Assembly: GCA_964493245.1 (NCBI GenBank)
Contig: CAZBNB010000027.1
Coordinates: 1-32,177 of the forward strand
Length of the DNA stretch: 32,177 nt
DNA from: CAZBNB01 sp964493245
Lineage (GTDB): Bacteria > Pseudomonadota > Gammaproteobacteria > Legionellales > Legionellaceae
Reading direction: 5' to 3'
Made by a program: the position numbers and the translations under genes. Position 1 is the stretch's first letter. Every line of letters begins with the position of its first letter. This document shows positions 26,541 to 32,177 of the stretch, piece after piece. The notes under the pieces were generated by a model that ran no database searches, had not been told where the DNA came from, and was given only the letters and a program-made list of their open reading frames with translations.

Positions 26541-26642
26541 TTAGAGTCTGTTGACATTTGGGCACGCGAGTCAAAAATCGGGATAATTTAGCGCAAATTA
26601 GCCTGGTTTTTGACCGTGTAACCAAATGTCAACAGACCCTAA
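26541..26642. mobile_element. 102-bp near-perfect palindromic element (second MITE-like family)
   Basis: The left end TTAGAGTCTGTTGACATTTG matches the inverted right end TTAGGGTCTGTTGACATTTG at all but one position, and the inner arms remain similar to the centre (GTCAAAAA and TAATTT in both). The ends are compatible with a TA target duplication (TA then GRGTCTG). It carries no gene and lies 8 bp before the Shine-Dalgarno of the next gene. One copy is seen here. Confidence 0.75.
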
Positions 26643-26659
26643 GCCAATGTGGAGGTACA

Positions 26660-27340
26660 ATGAATCCATTATTGACACTTCTTGCTGTCGCTGTTGTCAC
26701 CTGTAATCTGTCTTCCAGTACGGAAGGTTTTGCTGGTTCTTCTTTTAATGTTGATGCAACAACGACGCATTTAAGTCAAAAAGCCCCTCAATTAAGTCGA
26801 CATGTTTTACAACTAGCCTTAAATGCTTATCGAAACGCCGCTGTTAAAGGGAGTGTACATAAGCCTATTCTCACCGTTATTGATTATTCTCTTCCTTCTT
26901 CGAAGCAAAGAATGTGGATATTTGATCTCCGTCGTGAACGCTTGTTATTTAATACGTATGTGGCACATGGCCAAAACTCTGGCATGTCTTCGGCTAATCA
27001 TTTTTCAAACCAATCTTCGAGCAAAGCCTCAAGCTTAGGTACTTATGTCACCAAAGACACGTACATGGGCTCCAAAGGGATTTCGTTAAACTTACAAGGC
27101 TTGGAAAAAGGTTTTAATGATAATGCATATAACCGCCGCGTTGTGATGCATGGTGCCTGGTACGTTGAGCCCAGTTTCATCAAACAAACAGGCCGCGCTG
27201 GCCGCAGTTGGGGCTGCCCGTCCATTGCTCAATCATTAGCCAAGCCTGTTATCAATACTTTAAAAGGTGGCTCAGTTGTGTTTGCCTATTACCCCGATAA
27301 AAACTACTTATCACATAGTCGTTTTGTCTCTGTTGCATAG
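26660..27340 (+). CDS. Exported murein L,D-transpeptidase catalytic domain protein (YkuD_2-like)
   Basis: This 226-residue protein has an N-terminal signal peptide (MNPLLTLLAVAVVTCNLSSS) and one catalytic domain. MWIFDLRRERLLFNTYVAHG leads into the active site: His164 in VVMHGAWYV and nucleophile Cys186 in RSWGCPSI. This arrangement fits the PF13645 murein L,D-transpeptidase family, periplasmic cysteine enzymes whose relatives act on peptidoglycan peptides; its exact substrate is inferred. The start at 26660 follows an excellent GGAGG. The frame stays open upstream into the palindromic element, but those 34 codons belong to the element. A strong promoter lies 180 bp upstream. There is no LysM or SPOR binding domain. 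Confidence 0.85.
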   Translation: MNPLLTLLAVAVVTCNLSSSTEGFAGSSFNVDATTTHLSQKAPQLSRHVLQLALNAYRNAAVKGSVHKPILTVIDYSLPSSKQRMWIFDLRRERLLFNTYVAHGQNSGMSSANHFSNQSSSKASSLGTYVTKDTYMGSKGISLNLQGLEKGFNDNAYNRRVVMHGAWYVEPSFIKQTGRAGRSWGCPSIAQSLAKPVINTLKGGSVVFAYYPDKNYLSHSRFVSVA

Positions 27341-27352
27341 TTTTTCATACAT

Positions 27353-27440
27353 TCAGGACGATGCTGCGCGCAGCATAACAAACAACGCTAAAATCGAAGC
27401 AAAAAATAACGCGACGATGAGGGTTGTTTGTCAGTCCTGA
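27353..27440. repeat. Palindromic element between L,D-transpeptidase and proQ-like genes
   Basis: TCAGGAC at 27353-27359 pairs with GTCCTGA at 27434-27440, and ACAAACAAC at 27378-27386 pairs with GTTGTTTGT at 27423-27431. Inside the left arm is a perfect 16-bp palindrome, ATGCTGCGCGCAGCAT (27361-27376). The outer CAGGAC end and a following AACAAC recall the 26225-26347 element, and ATT flanks both ends. It could be a diverged MITE or a structured RNA in the intergenic transcript. Confidence 0.6.
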
Positions 27441-27518
27441 TTAAAATGACTAGACGCTTGTAGGTATATGCAGGCTGTGCCATAATTCCCCAGGTTAAGA
27501 TCTGAGGTAATTTTTTGT

Positions 27519-28034
27519 ATGAGTCAACGAATATTTATTCATCAAGAAAGGCAAGATGCCATCCATTGGCTGGTAGAGCAATTTCCTGCTGCTTTTTTCT
27601 CCAAAAACAAGCAAATTAAACCACTTAAACTGGGTATATTTGAAGATATTTTAGATTTTTATGAGCGCCTTGATTATGCCCCCCTCAGTAAAAAATCATT
27701 ACGTGAAGCGCTGAATTACTATAGCTCATCAAAAGCCTATTTGAGCTGCCAAACAGAAGGGAAAAATCGCATTGATTTATTTGGCTATGAAACAGAGCCA
27801 GTGACTAAAGAGCAAGCTGCTTATGCACAGAAGCAATTAAGTGAACGGTTTGTTAAGAAATCTGCTCAAGAAAAATCGACAAATGACGCCATCCTTCAGA
27901 CGAAATGCTTGAGCTCTGGAGAACCGCTGAGCACACATGAGCATTTACCCAATGACGAACCATTGATTACAAGCGACGACAAGTCATCAAATAATTCACC
28001 GCAACGGATGGAACCAGAGACGCCTGGCGAGTAA
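27519..28034 (+). CDS. ProQ/FinO family RNA chaperone
   Basis: This 171-residue protein has a FinO/ProQ domain over about residues 8-115: AIHWLVEQFPAAFF, then KPLKLGIFEDIL and the hallmark LREALNYYSSSKAYLSCQTEG followed by RIDLFGYE. Family members bind structured 3' ends and sRNAs and affect mRNA stability and translation. The C-terminal tail (about 120-171) is polar, disordered and acidic, unlike the Tudor-like domain of E. coli ProQ, so this is a minimal FinO-domain protein. GAGG lies upstream of the ATG. Its last 68 nt overlap the end of ubiG in antisense, so the two mRNAs share complementary 3' ends. Confidence 0.88.
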   Translation: MSQRIFIHQERQDAIHWLVEQFPAAFFSKNKQIKPLKLGIFEDILDFYERLDYAPLSKKSLREALNYYSSSKAYLSCQTEGKNRIDLFGYETEPVTKEQAAYAQKQLSERFVKKSAQEKSTNDAILQTKCLSSGEPLSTHEHLPNDEPLITSDDKSSNNSPQRMEPETPGE

Positions 28035-28659
28035 AAGGATGATAGGTGACGCCCGTCACGTCAATCACCTCAAGCCCGACATCACGTGCTGCTGTCGCTA
28101 ACTCGCTTGGTTTAATGAATTTTTGAAAATCATGTGTTTGTCTTGGTAGTATTCCCAAAAGATACTCTGCAGCTAAAACCACACTACCATAGGCTTTCAT
28201 CGTACGATTGATGGTTGATAACAGCAAATAACCCTCTTTGGACAATAAGCGTGCGGCATGAGACAGAATAAGGGCGGGATCTTGCACGTGCTCTAGCATT
28301 TCCATACAGGTGATAACCGGAAATGGTTTTGCTTGAAACGATTCTATTAATCCAGATAAATAACGAATACTTAAATTTTCTTCTTGTGCATGCGCATGAG
28401 CAACCTGTATCGCGTTCTCTTCAGCATCCAAGCCTGTTACTTTTGCACCCTCACGCGCTAAAGATTCAGCCAAAATACCACCACCGCAGCCAATATCCAA
28501 AATGCGCTTTTTAGCCAATTGTGCAACCATTTTTTTAATATAAGCTACCCGCACAGGATTAATATCATGCAAGGTTTTTAAAGGCCCCTCTTTATCCCAC
28601 CAGCTATTTGCAAGATCAGCAAATTTAGCAATTTCTATTGGATCAGATGATGTATTCAT
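27967..28659 (-). CDS. ubiG: Ubiquinone O-methyltransferase UbiG
   Basis: This 230-residue SAM-dependent enzyme performs both O-methylations of ubiquinone synthesis. FADLANSWWDKEGPLKTLHDIN followed by PVRVAYI is the diagnostic N-terminus. Motif I is ILDIGCGGGILAESLAREGA near residue 54, followed by VTGLDAEENAI, ITCMEMLEHVQDP and STINRTMKAYG. The C-terminus VTGVTYHPFTRQ and VAVNYLMTCRRL completes the family. I chose 28659 (MNTSSDP) over a 15-residue upstream extension because the homology begins there. It overlaps the preceding UDG-like gene by 17 nt and ends opposite the proQ-like gene. Confidence 0.95.
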   Translation of the reverse strand: MNTSSDPIEIAKFADLANSWWDKEGPLKTLHDINPVRVAYIKKMVAQLAKKRILDIGCGGGILAESLAREGAKVTGLDAEENAIQVAHAHAQEENLSIRYLSGLIESFQAKPFPVITCMEMLEHVQDPALILSHAARLLSKEGYLLLSTINRTMKAYGSVVLAAEYLLGILPRQTHDFQKFIKPSELATAARDVGLEVIDVTGVTYHPFTRQASLVPSVAVNYLMTCRRL

Positions 28660-29368
28660 GATTAAGCAAGTTAAATGGTTTAAAAAAAGCCAATACTGCT
28701 GCATTGGTCACAAAACTAATATTATATGGGTGCTCTGCTTCAAAAGTCTCAAATAACGCTGCCTCCGGCAACTGTTTTGCAATGCGACCTAATAAAACCA
28801 GCTTAATTTCTGGATTTAAAGCAGCCAGATCGCGAAACAAACTGGCCATAAACAAACGCCACTGTTTCGCATGCTCATTAACCTTTCCCGTGCTGTAAAC
28901 CAAAGAGGCATTTAACAATAAAAAACCATGATGCATAAATGCTTGAAATAGTGCTTTGCCGGTTTGTAAATATTGAGATTTATTTAATTCTGCAATAGCC
29001 GGTTGTGAAAAATCATGTACCAAGTCGCCCCTGGTATGTAATAACATTTTTACCAAATGACGCAATGAAGTTGCACGATTCACTTGCTTACTCAATCCCG
29101 TATCAGACCATAGCGAATCAACTTGGGCATCCCAAAAAGCATACCCGTTGGCTGATTCTGCACGAGGATAAGGCGATTCACCTAACAAAATCAATTTGAC
29201 TTGTTCGCGCGGCATTTGAAAAGCGGCCAACACGTTTTGACATCCTGGCAACCAATCAGATCGCTTATCCAACGATTCAAGATACACCGAATCCATGGCT
29301 CCCAATGCTTTTTTTAACAAAGGGTGCCAAGATGCATGTGTGTGTGCAATACTATCCGCAAATGGCAT
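28643..29368 (-). CDS. Divergent uracil-DNA glycosylase-like protein with altered catalytic motif
   Basis: This 241-residue protein follows the family 1 UDG layout: LILLGESPYPRAESANGYAF aligns with the GQDPYHGPGQAHGLAF loop of Ung, LLNASLVYS with LLLNTVLTV, and EHPYNISF with the HPSPLS leucine loop. Ser65 replaces the catalytic Asp of GQDPYH, and Pro68 replaces its His; His213 of the HP motif is kept. It may therefore have changed specificity, be inactive on uracil or act only as a DNA binder. ATG 29368 is chosen because GGAG lies 7 nt upstream; the longer frame adds 22 residues inside arginase. It overlaps arginase and ubiG by 17 nt each, so it is translated within that operon. Confidence 0.75.
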   Translation of the reverse strand: MPFADSIAHTHASWHPLLKKALGAMDSVYLESLDKRSDWLPGCQNVLAAFQMPREQVKLILLGESPYPRAESANGYAFWDAQVDSLWSDTGLSKQVNRATSLRHLVKMLLHTRGDLVHDFSQPAIAELNKSQYLQTGKALFQAFMHHGFLLLNASLVYSTGKVNEHAKQWRLFMASLFRDLAALNPEIKLVLLGRIAKQLPEAALFETFEAEHPYNISFVTNAAVLAFFKPFNLLNHEYII

Positions 29369-30227
29369 GGAGTAGCTCCACAGCAAGTTTTGCTGTTTGA
29401 TGATTGACGTCTTCGATAGGGTTATATTCAACAATTTCTAAACCCAAATGCGTCTTAATCATCGGTATGTTTTTAAAGGCGCTTACCAATTCTCGCCCAG
29501 AAATCCCGCTGGGTACCCGACATCCAACACCCGGCGCATCCAAAGGATCAATGCCATCTAAATCCAAACTGATACCAAAACCAATAGTATGGCGACTCAC
29601 GTGATCAACCGCAGCTTGTACAGCGGCCATGATACCTTCTCGATTGATTTCATCCATGCCAATAATTTTAACATTCAAACTTTTTAAAAGCGCTTCTTCA
29701 CCTTCTTCATAACTGCGTGTACCGATTAAACACACATTTTCTGGTTTTAAAGCCGGCATACTATCGAACAGATTCACCAAAGATGAGCTCCCTTTGCCTA
29801 ACAAATGCGCAAGTGGCATGCCATGAATATTTTTTGTTTCCGACGTTTCTGGCGTATGACTGTCCATATGTGCGTCTATCCAGATCAAGCCAATATCACC
29901 CTGTTGTCGATGCGCGTGAGCAACGACACTCCAAGTTGCGATGGCAGAGGAATGATCTCCACCTAACACACAAAACTGCTTTGCATTTTCTATAGAAGAT
30001 TTAACCAAGCCACCCAATTCATCTGCTTTTTCTTTGATGATCGACAACACATCAATACCACGATGCAGGGAGGTGGCTTGTACAATACCCTGCCACGCAA
30101 CATCTAAGCCAGCATGCATAAAAAGCTCAGGATGGTAATAGAGATACCACGGACCTAACGCACAATCGGTGTTATTAGCAGCAATACCAGACGCATAGCC
30201 GATTAAATGAATGCTTTCTTTATTCAT
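29352..30227 (-). CDS. rocF: Arginase
   Basis: This 291-residue binuclear manganese enzyme hydrolyses arginine to ornithine and urea in the cytosol. The metal ligands are all visible: CVLGGDHSSAIATW (His near residue 91), WIDAHMDSHTPETS (Asp-His-Asp near 116-120) and SLDLDGIDPLDAPG (two Asp near 223). The TPETSETKNIHGMPLAHLLG block is typical of arginases rather than agmatinases, although formimidoylglutamase-like activity cannot be excluded by eye. It starts 8 nt before the end of the ornithine cyclodeaminase gene, which uses its product. Together the two give proline and ammonia from arginine. No urease genes are in view. Confidence 0.94.
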   Translation of the reverse strand: MNKESIHLIGYASGIAANNTDCALGPWYLYYHPELFMHAGLDVAWQGIVQATSLHRGIDVLSIIKEKADELGGLVKSSIENAKQFCVLGGDHSSAIATWSVVAHAHRQQGDIGLIWIDAHMDSHTPETSETKNIHGMPLAHLLGKGSSSLVNLFDSMPALKPENVCLIGTRSYEEGEEALLKSLNVKIIGMDEINREGIMAAVQAAVDHVSRHTIGFGISLDLDGIDPLDAPGVGCRVPSGISGRELVSAFKNIPMIKTHLGLEIVEYNPIEDVNHQTAKLAVELLHAICG

Positions 30228-31254
30228 TGGATTCTCTCACAAACACGCCATATAAGTCTTTGCAATCTTGCAGTGCCAATGGCACAAGATCAACTTCTTT
30301 ATAAAGATTCAACTCTTTGGCCATTTCATAACACAAGCGCAATATACTAAAATCTTCTAATGCAAAACCAACCGCATCAAACAAAGTAATTTCTTTGTCA
30401 TCAACACGGCCTGGTTTAGTGCCACTCACCACTTCCCATAACTCTCCATGTACATACTTAATTGCTTCCGGACCTAAGTTTTGGATTTCACCCTCATAAT
30501 GTGTTTGTGGGAAATATTCCACGACAACCTTGGCGTTTTTCAAAATCTCAGGATCCAATTCTGTCTTTCCAGGAGAATCGCCGCCAATACCGCAAATATG
30601 TTGTCCTGGCTCTAACCAATCTAACTTCAAAACTTGTTGTTTGTTTTTCGCTGCGGTCGCCGTAATAATAATGTCTACACCATGAATCGCCTCTCGACCA
30701 CTTTGCTTTGGAATTAACTGAAAGGTTTCATCTTGTAAGTTTTTGGCAAAGCGCTTCATAGCCGCTGGATCGGTATCGTAATAACTCACCTCTTCCAAAT
30801 CATACAAAGCATGGTGAGCCAAAATTTGAAATTCGCTTTGAGCACCACATCCAATAATGGCAACTTTTTTCGTTTTGGGATTTGCCAAATGCCGTGAAGA
30901 CAATGCCGATGCAGCTGCTGTTCGAATCGCTGTTAAAACGGTCATTGCGGAAATCATCAAAGGATAACCCGTATGAACATTCACTAACATACCGATTGCG
31001 ACCACATTTAATTTGTTTTCTAATGGATTTAAAGGGTGGCCATTCACGTACTTAAAGCTATACAAATCATGGTTACAAATCGGCATTAACTCCAAGACAC
31101 CATTATCAACATACATCGCATGTCGTTCGCATTTTTGAAACGCATGCCAGTTAGAAAAATCCTCTGTTAACGTGTCTAGAAGACGCAAATAAAAAGTGCG
31201 CAAACCAACTTGACGCATCATGGACTGAATCGCTTTTGTTTCTAATGAGAACAT
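30220..31254 (-). CDS. Ornithine cyclodeaminase
   Basis: This 344-residue NAD-dependent enzyme converts ornithine directly to proline and ammonia. The Rossmann motif KVAIIGCGAQSEF lies near residue 131. GIGGDSPGKTELDPEIL and LFDAVGFALEDFSILR (near 295) match true ornithine cyclodeaminases such as that of Pseudomonas putida more closely than the alanine dehydrogenase/mu-crystallin branch. ATG 31254 follows AAGGAAAG at good spacing; the upstream extension to 31365 runs into the divergent gene and is unconserved. It leads the overlapping run ocd-rocF-udg-ubiG. Confidence 0.92.
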   Translation of the reverse strand: MFSLETKAIQSMMRQVGLRTFYLRLLDTLTEDFSNWHAFQKCERHAMYVDNGVLELMPICNHDLYSFKYVNGHPLNPLENKLNVVAIGMLVNVHTGYPLMISAMTVLTAIRTAAASALSSRHLANPKTKKVAIIGCGAQSEFQILAHHALYDLEEVSYYDTDPAAMKRFAKNLQDETFQLIPKQSGREAIHGVDIIITATAAKNKQQVLKLDWLEPGQHICGIGGDSPGKTELDPEILKNAKVVVEYFPQTHYEGEIQNLGPEAIKYVHGELWEVVSGTKPGRVDDKEITLFDAVGFALEDFSILRLCYEMAKELNLYKEVDLVPLALQDCKDLYGVFVRESNE

Positions 31255-31296
31255 GCTACTTTCCTTACAAAAATCATCCCGTTTCAGGCTGATGCA

Positions 31297-32049
31297 ATGA
31301 GTGCTTTCTGGAAAACACGTTTTGGCCACTGTATTTATCAAACAGCGAACATCGCTGTGTATCAAAATTGGTTTTATCGTTGGCTAACGTTTGAGAGTCC
31401 AGCGATACAAACGTTGATGAACCGTCATCAACCAGGCCACTTTTCACTTCAATATTTAAAACCATTTACATTGGGTGTGCGAACAAATCCAGGGCCTTGT
31501 TGTTTATTAGGACTGGGCGGTGGTGGTGTTATTCACGCTACACAATCTTATCTACAACAAAATCCTATCACGGCTGTTGAGTTGAATGAACATGTCATCC
31601 AAATCGCGAACGAGTATTTTATGCTAGAGAAAATAAAAAATCTCGACATTATTCATCAAGACGCAAATTTATTTGTCAGTACAACTCAACATCAATATCA
31701 ACACTTACTGGTTGATTTGTGCCTAGATAGCGGTATGCCCGCTTGTTGTGAAGATGCCGATTTTTTGATTTATTGTCAACAAATCTTATTAAAAAATGGG
31801 CTTATCAGCATGAATTTTGCTTACATTGACGATGCTTGGCGAGTATTAAAACAATTAAGGCAACAATTAGGGCAAAATACCTTATGCATTCCCATCAAAA
31901 AAACCGCTAACATAGTGATTTTATCATCTCAAACGCTTTTAAGTGGCGATTGGTTTACGCAATGGTTACAATCAGGGGAGTTAACAGAAATTATTTGGGA
32001 TTCTCAGTGGGGTTATGTTGGGCGTGTTCCCAATCCATTTATTGGCTGA
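31297..32049 (+). CDS. Spermidine synthase-like protein, probably not a classical SpeE
   Basis: This 250-residue protein has the spermidine/spermine synthase Rossmann core: CCLLGLGGGGVIHATQSYL near residue 69, AVELNEHVIQIANEYF as strand 2 with its acidic residue, then DANLFV and a LLVDLCLDSGMPACC strand 4. The Asp of the usual GGGDG motif is Gly here, and the catalytic DSxDP-like region reads DLCLDSGMP, so aminopropyl transfer is doubtful. The N-terminal beta-hairpin region of SpeE is reduced. The start has AGG 9 nt upstream and lies 42 bp from the divergent ornithine cyclodeaminase start, so the promoters must interleave. A methyltransferase on a polyamine-like or other substrate is the alternative. 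Confidence 0.75.
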   Translation: MSAFWKTRFGHCIYQTANIAVYQNWFYRWLTFESPAIQTLMNRHQPGHFSLQYLKPFTLGVRTNPGPCCLLGLGGGGVIHATQSYLQQNPITAVELNEHVIQIANEYFMLEKIKNLDIIHQDANLFVSTTQHQYQHLLVDLCLDSGMPACCEDADFLIYCQQILLKNGLISMNFAYIDDAWRVLKQLRQQLGQNTLCIPIKKTANIVILSSQTLLSGDWFTQWLQSGELTEIIWDSQWGYVGRVPNPFIG

Positions 32050-32166
32050 AATGTGATTAAAATTGGCTCAACTTTCGCTTCAATAAGTTGATTAAGATCA
32101 CCGAAGACAAATATTTTAATACAACCCCAGTTCGGCGTTTTTATGCTTTTAAATCGAGAGAAATCA

Positions 32167-32177
32167 ATGAGCACGAG
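32167..32177 (+). CDS. Possible start of a further gene, cut by the window end
   Basis: ATGAGCACGAG follows GAGAG at suitable spacing after 117 bp of non-coding DNA. Only three full codons are visible, so the product cannot be named. Confidence 0.3.

Noticed and set aside
26551..26556. Perfect TTGACA inside the 26541-26642 element as a promoter -35
   Set aside because: No -10 lies at 16-18 bp; the nearest TAAT-like hexamer is 25 bp away. The TTTACA/TATAAT pair upstream is much better.
26558..26659. N-terminal extension of the L,D-transpeptidase into the palindromic element
   Set aside because: The element is a palindrome without coding constraint; GGAGG and a signal peptide start at 26660.

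Overview
The window reads as a chromosomal segment of an AT-rich gammaproteobacterium, by eye about 40% GC. The housekeeping genes (tadA, bioA/bioB, coaE, acnA, mrcA-type PBP, putA, ubiG, proQ-like) are gammaproteobacterial in type. A giant pentatricopeptide/TPR-like repeat protein, small membrane proteins with no recognisable family and many intergenic palindromes suggest a host-associated lineage such as Legionellales/Coxiellaceae. That assignment is inference and no marker was searched.

Layout. 1-86 is one half of a palindromic repeat whose complete copy lies at 26225-26347. 198-1275 is a divergent DUF2000 / XRE-cupin regulator pair with two matching operator-like palindromes between them. 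1473-2384 is an unknown membrane protein with a repeated acidic tail, followed by tRNA-Lys(CTT) on the minus strand and a methyltransferase. 3734-6124 (minus) holds an acidic hypothetical protein, tadA and bioB; bioA diverges from bioB. bioA-coaE-sat/cysC run close together on plus, then PBP1A, aconitase and an APC permease. 16761-20642 (minus) holds a small membrane protein and a short PutA, with a tiny secreted cysteine-repeat protein divergent from putA. 21140-26131 (minus) is the 1663-residue repeat protein. The 528-bp gap after it contains a perfect AT-rich palindrome, a 123-bp MITE-like element with a 5-bp target duplication, a good sigma70-type promoter and a 102-bp palindromic element transcribed as the leader of an L,D-transpeptidase gene. 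A ProQ/FinO protein follows. Then comes a tightly overlapping minus-strand run of ornithine cyclodeaminase, arginase, a uracil-DNA-glycosylase-like protein with an altered catalytic motif, and ubiG. A spermidine-synthase-like protein diverges from it, and the window ends on the possible first codons of another gene.

How the genes fit together. Arginase (Arg to Orn), ornithine cyclodeaminase (Orn to Pro) and PutA (Pro to Glu) form a complete arginine-to-glutamate route, and a permease resembling glutamate/GABA antiporters and aconitase lie nearby. This would suit a bacterium living on host amino acids. The most unusual content is the repeat protein with a duplicated, basic, nuclear-signal-like tail, together with at least three different families of intergenic palindromes, two of which look like mobile MITEs.
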